Assembly (NCBI GenBank): GCA_003161615.1
Contig: PMOB01000003.1
Coordinates: 37,323 to 101,322, forward strand
Length of the DNA: 64,000 bases
From: Actinomycetota bacterium
GTDB taxonomy: Bacteria > Actinomycetota > Thermoleophilia > Gaiellales > Gaiellaceae
Direction of reading: 5' to 3'
Shown: one piece after another, positions 9,091 through 17,698 of the stretch
Position numbering within the stretch: position 1 is the first letter of the stretch
How the letters are laid out: every line of letters begins with the position of its first letter
Made by a program: the position numbers and the translations under genes
The notes under the pieces: model-generated
The model's database searches: none
What the model saw: the letters and a program-made list of their open reading frames with translations, nothing else
Told to the model about the DNA's origin: nothing

Positions 9091-9259
9091 CGGCTCCCGC
9101 AGGCGCTGTGCTCCCGGTGGGTAGCGGCAGCGATGTTGGCGCGGAGTTGGTGCAGACGCGGCACTCCTCGACGGATAGCGTCGACTCCGAGGGCGGAGGG
9201 AACACGACCCCACCCTGGGTGGGGAGTGGGAGGAGAGGCGAACCCGCTTCAATACGGCC
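9091..9259 (+). other. Intergenic region before rbfA with a small hairpin
   Basis: 169 bp without a gene. It holds a 7-bp GC hairpin at 9208-9224 (CCCCACC with GGTGGGG), not followed by T residues and so not a clear terminator, and a purine-rich GGGAGGAGAGG stretch at 9228-9238. It may contain a separate promoter for rbfA-nrnA-truB-ribF, but I cannot point to convincing -35/-10 boxes. Confidence 0.4.
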
Positions 9260-9619
9260 ATGACCGACCGGATGCGACGCGTGAACGAGTCCGTGCGCCA
9301 GGTGCTCGCCGAGGCGGTGCCTGAGCTCAAGGACCCGCGGATCGGCCTCGTCACCGTGACCGGCGTCGATACCACGTCGGACCTCCGTCACGCGACGGTC
9401 TTCGTCAGCGTTCTCGGTTCAGGGCGCAAGCGTCGCGCCACGCTCCTCGGCCTCGACGCTGCCCACGGACTCCTCCAATCCCGCCTCGCGCGCGAGCTGA
9501 GAATGAAGCGAACTCCCCAGCTGACCTTCGAGTACGATCCGTCGGTCGAGCGCGGCGTGCGCATGAGCCAGCTCATCGACGAGCTCGCGCCGGACGACGA
9601 CGATGACACAGACGAGTGA
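9260..9619 (+). CDS. rbfA: 30S ribosome-binding factor A
   Basis: 119 residues, normal length. RbfA is a KH-fold cold-shock factor needed for late 16S rRNA and 30S maturation. It shows the expected R-V-N-E-S-V-R-Q-V-L-A-E start, L-K-D-P-R-I-G-L-V-T-V-T-G-V, D-L-R-H-A-T-V-F-V-S-V, and F-E-Y-D-P-S-V-E-R-G near the end. The C-terminus is a short acidic tail (DDDDDTDE) that overlaps nrnA by 17 bp. Confidence 0.95.
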   Translation: MTDRMRRVNESVRQVLAEAVPELKDPRIGLVTVTGVDTTSDLRHATVFVSVLGSGRKRRATLLGLDAAHGLLQSRLARELRMKRTPQLTFEYDPSVERGVRMSQLIDELAPDDDDDTDE

Positions 9620-10598
9620 CCTGAAGGCGATCGCCGAGGCGGTGCGGAAACACGACCGCTTCCTCGTCGTCACCCACGAGAATCCAGACGGCGACGCCCT
9701 CGGCTCCCTTCTCGCCGCCACGCTCGCGCTGCGCAGCCTCGGCAAGGACGCCGTCATGTACCTCCCAGGCGATACGCCTCTGCCACGCGAGTACGGATTC
9801 ATGCCGCTCGAGGAACTCGTCCGCGAACCGCCCACGGACGTAGGAGAGCGCGTCCTTCTCGCCGTCGATTGCGCAAAGGCGGAGCGGATCGGCGACGACG
9901 CCGCGGTCTCGCGAGCGCAGTTCGTCCTCGATATCGACCATCACCACGACAACACGCGCTTCGGCGACCTCAACCTCATCGTCCCCGACGCATCGTCGAC
10001 CGGCGAGGTGCTTCGCGACGTCATGCAGGAGCTCGGCGTCGAGCTCACTCCGGAGCTCGCCGAGCCGCTTTACATCGCGCTCGTCACCGACACCGGACGG
10101 TTCCAGTACGCGAACACCACGCCAAAGGCTCTGCGCCTCGCCGCGGAGCTCGTTGACGCCGGCGCCGACATCCACGCCGTGTTCCAACAGGTGTACGAGT
10201 CGGTGGAGTTCGCAAAGCTCAAGCTGCTCGCTCGCGTGCTCGATCGCGCCGAGGTGCTGGAGGGAGGCCGGATCGTCGTCTCGCACCTCCTGCGCACCGA
10301 CTTCGCGGAGGTTGGCGCGTCCGAGCCTTACTCCGAGGGGCTCATCGACTACCTACGCGCGGTCGAGGGAGCCGAGCTCGCCGTCTTCGTCCGTGAGCAG
10401 CTGAACAGCAGCGCCGACGCGCACAAGGGGTCGCTGCGCTCTTCGATCGACGAGCTCGATGTCTCCGCGATCGCGCGACGGTTCGGCGGCGGCGGACACC
10501 GGCAGGCGGCCGGCTTCTCGAGCGACCTGCCGCTGGCGGAGATCGTCGAAGGCGTACGTCTCGGTTTCCTCGAGCAACGTGCCGCCTCGCGCGCTTGA
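9603..10598 (+). CDS. nrnA: DHH-family bifunctional oligoribonuclease / pAp phosphatase
   Basis: 331 residues. NrnA degrades short RNA oligonucleotides and dephosphorylates 3'-phosphoadenosine 5'-phosphate in the cytosol. Visible are the T-H-E-N-P-D-G-D-A-L-G-S motif, the D-I-D-H-H-H (DHH) metal motif, D-T-G-R-F-Q-Y in the middle and the DHHA1 domain ending in F-G-G-G-G-H-R-Q-A-A-G. It is placed between rbfA and truB, as in many actinobacteria and firmicutes. The ATG overlaps rbfA by 17 bp. Confidence 0.94.
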   Translation: MTQTSDLKAIAEAVRKHDRFLVVTHENPDGDALGSLLAATLALRSLGKDAVMYLPGDTPLPREYGFMPLEELVREPPTDVGERVLLAVDCAKAERIGDDAAVSRAQFVLDIDHHHDNTRFGDLNLIVPDASSTGEVLRDVMQELGVELTPELAEPLYIALVTDTGRFQYANTTPKALRLAAELVDAGADIHAVFQQVYESVEFAKLKLLARVLDRAEVLEGGRIVVSHLLRTDFAEVGASEPYSEGLIDYLRAVEGAELAVFVREQLNSSADAHKGSLRSSIDELDVSAIARRFGGGGHRQAAGFSSDLPLAEIVEGVRLGFLEQRAASRA

Positions 10599-11262
10599 GC
10601 CGGCGGGCGTCGCGCTCGTCGACAAGCCGAGCGGCTCGTCCTCCTTCGCCGTCGTCTCCCAGATCCGCAGGATGACGGGAGCGCGAACCGGGCATGCCGG
10701 GACGCTTGATCCCTTTGCGACCGGGCTGCTGCTGTTGTTGTCCGGGCGGGCAACTAAGCTCGCACCATGTCTCGTCGGCCTGGACAAGCGCTACCTGACG
10801 GAGATCGATCTCACCGCGCGCACCTCGACCGGGGATCCGGAGGGGGAGATCGGCGAGCGGCACGAGCCGCCCTCCGGCGCCGAGCTCGAGGCGCGGCTCG
10901 CGGGCCTCCGGGGTGAGATCGAGCTGCCGATCCCGGCCGCTTCGGCGGTGAAGATCGGTGGCGAGCGGGCGTACAAGCTTGCGCGGCGCGGCGTCGAGGT
11001 GGAGATGCCGATGCGCCGCTCGACCGTTCGCTCGCTCGACGTCATCACGTATAGAAGCGGACGCCTCGTGGTCGACCTTCGCGTCAGCTCCGGGACGTAC
11101 ATCCGCTCGATTGCGGACGTGCTCGGCGGACACTGCGTCTCGCTGCGTCGCACGGAGGTAGGGCCATTCTCGGTCGAGGATGCCGTGGCGCCGGAGGCGT
11201 TCACGGCCGAACGGCTGATCCCGGAGGCCGAGGTGCTCGTACGCGTCGAGGCGCGGTCGTGA
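10579..11262 (+). CDS. truB: tRNA pseudouridine(55) synthase TruB, short form
   Basis: 227 residues from the GTG at 10579, which overlaps nrnA by 20 bp; the frame stays open upstream but conservation begins right after this GTG (G-V-A-L-V-D-K-P-S-G). TruB makes pseudouridine 55 in the T-loop of tRNAs. The catalytic aspartate lies in A-G-T-L-D-P-F-A-T-G-L-L; L-D-K-R-Y and R-S-I-A-D-V-L-G are also present. About 300 residues is usual; here the protein stops soon after the catalytic domain, so the C-terminal PUA domain seems to be absent or minimal. Confidence 0.92.
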   Translation: MPPRALEPAGVALVDKPSGSSSFAVVSQIRRMTGARTGHAGTLDPFATGLLLLLSGRATKLAPCLVGLDKRYLTEIDLTARTSTGDPEGEIGERHEPPSGAELEARLAGLRGEIELPIPAASAVKIGGERAYKLARRGVEVEMPMRRSTVRSLDVITYRSGRLVVDLRVSSGTYIRSIADVLGGHCVSLRRTEVGPFSVEDAVAPEAFTAERLIPEAEVLVRVEARS

Positions 11263-12125
11263 ACGTCGCGCGTCAACCGGCTGAGCTGGAGCAGGCGCGG
11301 CGAGCGGCCGCCGTCGGCACGTTCGACGGCGTACATCGCGGCCACCTGCGCGTGATCGAAGCCGCGCGGGCAGCTGGCCTACGGACCACGGTCGTGACCT
11401 TCGATCCCCATCCGCGGGCCGTTCTCGGTGGCACGGTGGAGCTCCTTGCGACGCTCGAGCGGCGTCTCGAGCTGCTCGACGCTGCGGGAGTCGAGGACGT
11501 CCTCGTGCTCCCCTTCGACGAGCAACTCGCTGCGCTGCAGGCGACGGAGTTCGCGGAGCGGATGCTGCGTGGGATCGGGGCGGAGGTGATCGCGGTGGGC
11601 GAGACGTTCCGCTTCGGGCGCGGCCGCGAGGGCAACCTCGTGCTCCTCGAGGAGCTCGGCTTCGACGTCCGGCGCGTGCCGCTGCTCGCGAACGTCTCTT
11701 CGAGCCGCATTCGCGAGCTCGTCCTCGCGGGCGAGATGGAGCGTGCCGCCTCACTCCTCGGCCGGCCGCCGGAGGTCGAGGGCACCGTTGTGCACGGAGA
11801 CGGCCGCGGCCGCGCGCTCGGCTTCCCGACGGCGAATCTCGACATGCCGGCGGGGTTGCTCATGCCCCCCGACGGCGTATACGCAGGCTGGACGCGCGAC
11901 CGGCTCGCCGCTGTCTCGATCGGGACGAACCCACAGTTCGACGGCGTGGAGCGGCGCGTCGAGGCGCACCTGCTCGACTTCGACGACGACCTCTACGACC
12001 AGCGACTCGTCGTCGAGGTCTGGAGCTGGGTGCGGGAACAACGGCGCTTCGACTCCGTCGACGACCTCGTTGCCGCGATCGGGGCGGATGTCGAGCGGAT
12101 ACGAGCCTCCGCGCGGCCCGTCTGA
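11259..12125 (+). CDS. ribF: Bifunctional riboflavin kinase / FAD synthetase
   Basis: 288 residues, GTG start overlapping truB by 4 bp. The N-terminal adenylyltransferase domain shows V-G-T-F-D-G-V-H-R-G-H and S-S-S-R-I-R-E-L. The C-terminal flavokinase domain starts at about residue 168 with V-E-G-T-V-V-H-G-D-G-R-G and contains G-F-P-T-A-N-L. Together they convert riboflavin to FMN and FAD. The truB-ribF pairing is common in bacteria. The gene ends the operon; it converges on the minus-strand ggt gene with only 5 bp between, and no terminator is evident. Confidence 0.95.
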   Translation: MNVARQPAELEQARRAAAVGTFDGVHRGHLRVIEAARAAGLRTTVVTFDPHPRAVLGGTVELLATLERRLELLDAAGVEDVLVLPFDEQLAALQATEFAERMLRGIGAEVIAVGETFRFGRGREGNLVLLEELGFDVRRVPLLANVSSSRIRELVLAGEMERAASLLGRPPEVEGTVVHGDGRGRALGFPTANLDMPAGLLMPPDGVYAGWTRDRLAAVSIGTNPQFDGVERRVEAHLLDFDDDLYDQRLVVEVWSWVREQRRFDSVDDLVAAIGADVERIRASARPV

Positions 12126-12130
12126 GACGG

Positions 12131-13534
12131 TCACTCCTCCAGCGCAAGGGCGGCGCCGCTGCGCCGTGGATCCGCGGCGCCACCGGCACGGCCGATCAGG
12201 CTGACGCCGCCGAAGTAGTGGTGCCGCTCGGGCCAGCGCCGCACCGCGCGGCCCGCAGCCTCTATCGCGGCGAGCCCGTCCTCGTCGGCGCCTGGCTCGG
12301 CGTTCACGACAGCGCCGGCCGGATGGACGCGCGGGCGGTCGACCGCCTCCTGCGGTGCGAGCGCCTCGTCGACGATGCCGAGTGCTGCCGTAAGGAGCGC
12401 GGTGCGCAGGCGGCTGCCACCGGCGGAGCCCGCCGCAAGGCCGATGCCCGCCTCGTCGAGGACGAGGGTGGGAGCCATCATGCTCGGGATCCGCTCCCCG
12501 GCGGCCGGGATGCCATCCACGAGCAGGTCGGCCTCGCCGAGCATGCTGTTGAGATGGAGATCGAGACCGGGGAGGTAGTCGCCGGAGCCGAGTCCGAGGC
12601 TCGTCGTGAGGACGCAGGCGTTCCCGGCGGCGTCGACCGCGACGAGATTCGTCGTGTGCTGGGCGGCGTCCGCCGTCCCGTCGAGTGCCGCCACGAGCGT
12701 GAGCAGCCGTTCTGCGGGTGACAGCCGAGCGAGGTCGCGCACGCGCGCAAGCGTCTCGGGAACCGCGGAGATGCCGCGGCGCGTGAACCAGCGGGCTCCG
12801 AGCCGCTCCACCTCGACCGGCTCGCCCCAGACGGCCGCGTAGGCAGCGAGATCGTCCGCTGTGACGAGGGCACCGCGCTCGGCGGCGAGCCCCAGGAGAG
12901 CTCGGCCGATCGTCCCCGAGTAGACGCTGGCCGCGCCTTCGGCCGCGACCGCGTCGAGGGCGGCGACGAGGCCCGGCTGCTCGAGCCGATCTCCCGCAGC
13001 GAGTAGCCGCCCACCCGGCGAGTAGATGCGCGCGCCGAGGTCGAGCGTCAGGACCGGCCCGATCATCTCGAGACAGGCGGCGTGGGCGGGAGGAAGCTCG
13101 ACGCCGTCGCGCGCAAGCCGAAGAGCAGGCTCGACGAGTTGCGGCCACGGGAGGCGGCCGTACTCCCGCCACAGCGAGCCGAGACCGGCGGCGACGCCCG
13201 GCACCGCGCATGAGCCCGGGCCGACCGCGTAGTGGACGAGCTCCGCGCCGAACGGCACCTCGAGCTCGACGAGCTCCACCTGCCGCGGCTCCGCGCCGAG
13301 GCCGGGCACGGCGCAGAAGCAGTCGAGGTTGCGCGCCACCGAGCGCTCGGCGTCCCAGACGATCGCGTGTCCACCGCCGAGCAGCCCGGTCATCACCGTC
13401 TCGGCGACGCACGAGGCGAGGGACGCAGCGACGGCCGCGTCGACCGCGCTGCCGCCCGCGACGAGAACCTCGAGCCCAGCGGCTGCCGTCGCCGGATGCC
13501 CGGCCGCAACGCCGGCCGGAAGCTGTCCGCTCAC
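12131..13534 (-). CDS. ggt: Gamma-glutamyltransferase family protein
   Basis: 467 residues, GTG start, stop overlapping nothing but the 5-bp gap to ribF. The family consists of N-terminal-nucleophile hydrolases that cleave themselves and transfer gamma-glutamyl groups. The expected catalytic threonine is in H-T-T-N-L-V-A-V-D; G-L-L-G-G-G-H-A-I-V-W-D (oxyanion/substrate loop) and S-M-M-A-P-T-L are also present. It is shorter than E. coli Ggt (about 580) and has no visible signal peptide, so it may be a cytosolic Ggt-like or cephalosporin-acylase-like member. It lies downstream of a serine hydrolase with a 4-bp overlap, so the two form an operon. Confidence 0.85.
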   Translation of the reverse strand: MSGQLPAGVAAGHPATAAAGLEVLVAGGSAVDAAVAASLASCVAETVMTGLLGGGHAIVWDAERSVARNLDCFCAVPGLGAEPRQVELVELEVPFGAELVHYAVGPGSCAVPGVAAGLGSLWREYGRLPWPQLVEPALRLARDGVELPPAHAACLEMIGPVLTLDLGARIYSPGGRLLAAGDRLEQPGLVAALDAVAAEGAASVYSGTIGRALLGLAAERGALVTADDLAAYAAVWGEPVEVERLGARWFTRRGISAVPETLARVRDLARLSPAERLLTLVAALDGTADAAQHTTNLVAVDAAGNACVLTTSLGLGSGDYLPGLDLHLNSMLGEADLLVDGIPAAGERIPSMMAPTLVLDEAGIGLAAGSAGGSRLRTALLTAALGIVDEALAPQEAVDRPRVHPAGAVVNAEPGADEDGLAAIEAAGRAVRRWPERHHYFGGVSLIGRAGGAADPRRSGAALALEE

Positions 13535-14664
13535 GCGCCTGCCCGCGGCATGGCGAGCCAGCCGACCCGCGCTACGCCCGGGCGAGGGAAGTCGACGCGA
13601 TGGCTCATCAACAGACCGCCCGCAAAGCCGTAGACGTCGCCGCCGAGCGGCTCGACCGGGTACGCCGCGCGCTGGATGCGAGTGCCTGCGAGCGGATCGG
13701 TCTCCGCCTCCCCTACACGCCAGCCGGCGCCGGCCTTCTCGACGGTCGCCTCCGAGCCCGCGAGCGCGTAGCGACCCGGCTCGAGCGGACAGGTCGGAGT
13801 TAGTGACAACTTGTCAGTAGCGGGCGTCAGCCCGAGCGCTTGGACGACTCGCCGGATCAGGCCGCTGCCGCGCCAGCTGTTCGTCAGGACGGCAAGGGCG
13901 AGCTTCTCCTCCGGCACGACGAGCAGGAGCGACTGGAAGCCGCCGACCGAGCCCTCGTGGTCGAAAGCAACGCGGCCGCCCACGAGCTCCCGCCGCCAGC
14001 AGCCGAGGCAGTATTCGGCGCCGAGCGCCGCGGCCTGCGGCTCTCGCAACGCGGCCCGCTGTTCCGCCGACAGCGGCCCTGGACCGCCGAGCTGGTGCTC
14101 CGCAAAGCGCAGGATGTCGCTCACGGTCGACCACAAGCCGCCGGACGGCCGTCGCGAGACCGGATAGTCGAGCGTCCCCGCCGGCCGGTGCCCCGTCTCG
14201 CCGTCCTGGACGTGCCCTTCGGCCGCAGCCGCCGGCTCCTCGAACGTCGTCGCCGCAAGGCCCAGCGGCTCGAGGATCCGCTCCCGCAGCGTGTCGGAGT
14301 AGGAGAGACCGCCCGCAGCGGCACACGCTTCGCCCACAGCCCAGTAGCCGGCGTTCGAATACGACCACAGCCCGCGGCACGCTTCGGGCAGCGGTTCCGG
14401 AGCCTCGGGCCGGAAGCCCGCGGTGTGCGAGAGCCGAGCCCGCACGGGCGCGTCGTGCTCGATGGAAGCCGCCGCGAGCGACGCCGTGAACCACTTTGTG
14501 ATGGATGCCACGCGAAACGGCGTCTCCGCATCAATCGGGCCGTCCGCCGCGAGCTCCACGCGACCGTCGACCGACAGCCCCGCCGCGACTGCCGGCACGC
14601 CTGTCCGCGTCCGTGCCTCGCGCACGATCTCGACCAGTTTTCCCTGCGGAATCGCGCTCTCCAT
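13531..14664 (-). CDS. Serine hydrolase of the class C beta-lactamase / PBP4* family
   Basis: 377 residues. The S-x-x-K nucleophile motif is S-I-T-K (near residue 54), and the Y-x-N motif is Y-S-N-A-G-Y. L-S-H-T-A-G-F is the typical H-T-S/A-G segment. No signal peptide is visible, so it may be cytosolic. Members include esterases, D-amino peptidases and beta-lactamases; the substrate cannot be told. It is the first gene of a two-gene operon with ggt, and both may act on small peptides or amides. Confidence 0.85.
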   Translation of the reverse strand: MESAIPQGKLVEIVREARTRTGVPAVAAGLSVDGRVELAADGPIDAETPFRVASITKWFTASLAAASIEHDAPVRARLSHTAGFRPEAPEPLPEACRGLWSYSNAGYWAVGEACAAAGGLSYSDTLRERILEPLGLAATTFEEPAAAAEGHVQDGETGHRPAGTLDYPVSRRPSGGLWSTVSDILRFAEHQLGGPGPLSAEQRAALREPQAAALGAEYCLGCWRRELVGGRVAFDHEGSVGGFQSLLLVVPEEKLALAVLTNSWRGSGLIRRVVQALGLTPATDKLSLTPTCPLEPGRYALAGSEATVEKAGAGWRVGEAETDPLAGTRIQRAAYPVEPLGGDVYGFAGGLLMSHRVDFPRPGVARVGWLAMPRAGA

Positions 14665-14676
14665 GCCGGTTTCCGC

Positions 14677-14683
14677 TACCCTA
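14677..14683. promoter_or_regulatory. Divergent -10-like elements between the serine hydrolase and rpsO
   Basis: TACCCT on the plus strand (14677-14682) and TAGGGT on the minus strand (14683-14678) overlap almost completely. The minus one lies 13 nt before the serine hydrolase ATG. The plus one would leave an approximately 80-nt leader for rpsO. Confidence 0.35.
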
Positions 14684-14768
14684 CCCGGCGACCCAGGCCC
14701 GGCTCGCGTGACGTCCTTGGCGGCGCGGGCGGAGCCCCGGGAGGCAACAGCAGGAAGGAGAAGGGCAA

Positions 14769-15038
14769 ATGGCCCTAACCAAGGAAGCGAAGCAGGAACT
14801 GATCACGAAGCACGGGCGCAACGACGCCGACACCGGCTCGACTCAGGTGCAGGTGGCGATGCTCACAGAACGGATCAACGAGCTGACCGAGCATCTGCGC
14901 ACGCACAAGCACGACCACTACTCGCGGCGCGGGCTGCTCAAGCTCGTAGGACGCCGCCGCCGCTTCCTGAACTACCTGCAGAAGAAAGATCTCGAGGGCT
15001 ATCGCGCCCTCATCAAGGAGCTCGGCCTGCGCCGTTAG
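14769..15038 (+). CDS. rpsO: 30S ribosomal protein S15
   Basis: 89 residues, exactly the usual length. S15 binds 16S rRNA early in 30S assembly. It has the family hallmarks [29 protein letters not shown] and [12 protein letters not shown] good Shine-Dalgarno, AAGGAGAAGG, precedes the ATG. It is followed by pnp, the near-universal rpsO-pnp pair, with the structured pnp leader in the 93-bp gap. Confidence 0.98.
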   Translation: MALTKEAKQELITKHGRNDADTGSTQVQVAMLTERINELTEHLRTHKHDHYSRRGLLKLVGRRRRFLNYLQKKDLEGYRALIKELGLRR

Positions 15039-15050
15039 CTCCATCACTTC

Positions 15051-15107
15051 GGAGGGTGGAAGTTCGAGCGAATCCACCGCAAGGATTGGCTCGAGCTCCC
15101 GCCCTCC
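15051..15107 (+). promoter_or_regulatory. Long leader hairpin between rpsO and pnp (probable RNase III target)
   Basis: The 5' arm (15051-15075) pairs with the 3' arm (15083-15107) over 25 positions with only two mismatches and two G-U pairs, closed by a 7-nt loop. This matches the position and size of the RNase III-cleaved hairpin that governs PNPase autoregulation in E. coli and has been described in Streptomyces. Confidence 0.85.
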
Positions 15108-15124
15108 ACAAAGCAAAGTGGAGG
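15103..15124 (+). promoter_or_regulatory. Alternative hairpin sequestering the pnp Shine-Dalgarno
   Basis: CCTCCAC (15103-15109) is perfectly complementary to GTGGAGG (15118-15124), which is the pnp Shine-Dalgarno, 7 nt before the ATG at 15132. Its 5' arm lies within the 3' arm of the long hairpin, so only one of the two structures can form. Confidence 0.75.
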
Positions 15125-15131
15125 ACAATTT

Positions 15132-17606
15132 ATGAGTATCGCGACCGACCGCCGGGCGCAGGTCTCCGTCCAGATCGGACAGCAGGAGATCAGCTTCGAA
15201 ACCGGCAAGCTCGCGAAGCAGGCGGACGGCGCAGTCGTCGTCCGCGCCGGCGACACAATGGTGCTCGCCACCGCCCAGGGGCGCGCGGAAGCGCGCGAGG
15301 GCGCAGACTTCTTCCCCCTCACGGTCGACGTCGAGGAGCGGATGTACGCCGCCGGCAAGATTCCGGGCGGCTTCTTCAAGCGGGAAGGGCGCCCGACCGA
15401 GCGCGCAATCCTGACCGCGCGGATGATCGACCGGCCGATTCGGCCGCTGTGGCCGAAGGGCTTCCGCAACGAGGTGCACGTGGTTTGCACCGTCCTCAGC
15501 GCGGACATGGTCACGGCCCACGACATCCTCTGCATCAACGGCGCCTCGGCGGCGCTGATGCTCTCGCCGCTGCCGTTCAGCGGCCCGGTGGGCGCCGTGC
15601 GGATCGGGCTGATCGAAGGCCAGTTCGTCATCAACCCGACGCTGCGTGAGGTCGAGGACGACTCCGAGCTCGATCTGATCGTCGTCGGCACGAAGGACGC
15701 GCTGACGATGGTCGAGGCGGGCGCGAACGAGGTGCCCGAGGAGAAGATCCTCGAGGCTCTCGAGCTCGCGCACGGCGAGATCGTCAAGCTCTGTGAGGCG
15801 CAGGAAGACCTGCGTCGCCAGGCCGGCAAGGCGAAGTGGCTCGATCCCGAGCTTCAGGCTGAGCTCGAGCGCGACCACGGCCACACGATCTGGGAGCGCA
15901 TCCAGGCGGCCGGGATCCGCGAGGCCTCCACGAGCGTCGACGAGCTGCTCTCCGAGCTCGCTCCGGCTATCTCGATGGACTCGACCGACGACGACATCAC
16001 CCGCCAGCTCCAGGTCCGCTCGGCGCTCGCCGCGTTGCTCGAGAAGCAGCGCGCCGTCGCCGTCGAAGGCCCGGTGCGCGAGCAGTTCGCTGACGACCTG
16101 AAGGCGCTCACCGACGCGGAGCAGGACTCGAAGGCACTCAAGTCCGCGAAGCGGCAGCTCCTCTTCGACCGCATCGTCGACGAGGTGGAACTGCCCTTCC
16201 CGGTCGGTGCCGCGTCCACAGACGGCGAGGAGCCGGTCAAGGACTCGCAGACGAAGTCGTACGTCAAGAAGGCGTGCGAGTCGATCTACAAGGATCTCGT
16301 GCGGCAGAAGATCGCCGTCGACAAGCGCCGGCCCGACGGGCGCGGCGCCGAGGAGATCCGGCCGATCGAGGTCGAGGTCGGCGTCAACCCGCGTGCGCAC
16401 GGCTCCGGCCTGTTCACCCGCGGCCAGACGCAGATCCTCTCCACGCTGACGCTCGGCACCGCGAAGGAGGGGCAGCGCATCGACGACCTCTCCCTCGAGG
16501 AGGAGCGCCGCTACATGCACCACTACAACTTCCCGCCGTTCTCGGTCGGGGAGACGGGCTTCATGCGCGGCCCGAAGCGGCGTGACATCGGCCACGGTGC
16601 GCTCGCGCAGCGGGCGCTCGAGGCGGTCATCCCGACGGCGGACGAGTTCCCCTACACGATCCGCATCGTCTCTGAGACGCTCGAGTCGAACGGCTCGTCC
16701 TCGATGGGTTCCGTCTGCGGCTCGACGCTGTCCTTGATGGACGCGGGCGTGCCGCTCAAGGCGCCGGTCTCCGGCATCGCGATGGGGCTCGTCAAGGAAG
16801 GCGACGACTACGTCATCCTCACCGACATCCAGGGCGCGGAGGACCACCTGGGCGACATGGACTTCAAGGTCGCCGGCTCTCCGAACGGGATCACCGCGCT
16901 TCAGATGGACATCAAGATCACCGGCGTCACGCAGGAGATCATGCGAGACGCGCTCGAGCAGGCGAAGCGGGCCAGGGAGTTCATCCTCGAGAAGATGCTC
17001 GAGGTCATCCCGGAGTCGCGCTCCGAGCTCGCCTCCAACGCCCCGCGGATCTCGTCGGTCAAGATCGACCAGGAGAAGATCGGCATGGTCATCGGCAAGG
17101 GCGGCGAGACGATTCGCAGCCTCGAGTCCGACTATGAGGTGAAGATCGACATCGGGGAGGACGGCACGATCCTCATCTACGCGACCGAGGGCGAGAAGGC
17201 CGACGCGGCGATCGCCGCGATCGAGGCCATCACGAAGGAGCCCGAGGTCGGGGACGCCTATACCGGCAAGGTCGTGAAGACGACGCAGTTCGGTGCATTC
17301 GTCGAGCTGAAGAAGGGGACCGACGGTCTCCTCCACGTCTCGAACGTCGGCCCCGGCCGGGTTGCGCACATCGAGGACGTGATGAGCCGCGGCGACGTCG
17401 TCGACGTCGTCGTCCAGGAGGTCGACAAGGCCCGCGGCCGGATCGGCCTCAAGCTCGTCGCGAAGCACGAGAACGGCACTCTCGTCCAGCCGGAGGAGCT
17501 GATCGAGCGGGCGAAGGATGCGCCGCCGCGGCCTCCGGAGGAGGAGCGGCCGCGCGGTGGCGACCGCCGCGGCGGACGCGGCGGGGGCGGCCGGTCCCGC
17601 GACTAG
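15132..17606 (+). CDS. pnp: Polyribonucleotide nucleotidyltransferase (PNPase)
   Basis: 824 residues. PNPase degrades RNA 3' to 5' with phosphate. Order: first RNase PH-like domain (about 10-145), helical linker, second RNase PH domain (from about 398, K-R-R-P-D-G-R-G), KH domain (I-G-M-V-I-G-K-G-G-E-T-I-R, about 655-670) and S1 domain (Y-T-G-K-V-V-K-T-T-Q-F-G-A-F-V-E-L), then an Arg/Gly-rich tail. S-M-G-S-V-C-G-S-T-L-S-L-M-D-A-G marks the catalytic core. In E. coli the second PH domain starts near residue 310, so the linker is about 90 residues longer here. Expression is probably controlled by the leader structures just upstream. Confidence 0.97.
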   Translation: MSIATDRRAQVSVQIGQQEISFETGKLAKQADGAVVVRAGDTMVLATAQGRAEAREGADFFPLTVDVEERMYAAGKIPGGFFKREGRPTERAILTARMIDRPIRPLWPKGFRNEVHVVCTVLSADMVTAHDILCINGASAALMLSPLPFSGPVGAVRIGLIEGQFVINPTLREVEDDSELDLIVVGTKDALTMVEAGANEVPEEKILEALELAHGEIVKLCEAQEDLRRQAGKAKWLDPELQAELERDHGHTIWERIQAAGIREASTSVDELLSELAPAISMDSTDDDITRQLQVRSALAALLEKQRAVAVEGPVREQFADDLKALTDAEQDSKALKSAKRQLLFDRIVDEVELPFPVGAASTDGEEPVKDSQTKSYVKKACESIYKDLVRQKIAVDKRRPDGRGAEEIRPIEVEVGVNPRAHGSGLFTRGQTQILSTLTLGTAKEGQRIDDLSLEEERRYMHHYNFPPFSVGETGFMRGPKRRDIGHGALAQRALEAVIPTADEFPYTIRIVSETLESNGSSSMGSVCGSTLSLMDAGVPLKAPVSGIAMGLVKEGDDYVILTDIQGAEDHLGDMDFKVAGSPNGITALQMDIKITGVTQEIMRDALEQAKRAREFILEKMLEVIPESRSELASNAPRISSVKIDQEKIGMVIGKGGETIRSLESDYEVKIDIGEDGTILIYATEGEKADAAIAAIEAITKEPEVGDAYTGKVVKTTQFGAFVELKKGTDGLLHVSNVGPGRVAHIEDVMSRGDVVDVVVQEVDKARGRIGLKLVAKHENGTLVQPEELIERAKDAPPRPPEEERPRGGDRRGGRGGGGRSRD

Positions 17607-17633
17607 TGCCGCGGTGACGAGTAGCTCCATGCG

Positions 17634-17664
17634 AGGGGCGGCTGGAACAGATCCGGCCGCCCCT
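17634..17664 (+). terminator. Probable terminator after pnp
   Basis: A perfect 9-bp stem AGGGGCGGC (17634-17642) with GCCGCCCCT (17656-17664) and a 13-nt loop lies 28 bp after the pnp stop. The tail is only TTCC, so termination may be weak or hairpin-driven. Confidence 0.6.
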
Positions 17665-17698
17665 TCCGTGCTCCGCGTCACGAATCACCCAAACGGGG

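Noticed and set aside
9208-9224. Terminator after the pyrimidine phosphorylase
   Set aside because: The hairpin is short and followed by purines, not T residues.
14775-17681. 968-codon open frame on the minus strand, antisense to rpsO and pnp
   Set aside because: A shadow of GC-rich coding sequence: it is leucine/arginine/aspartate-rich, matches no family and lies fully opposite two certain genes.
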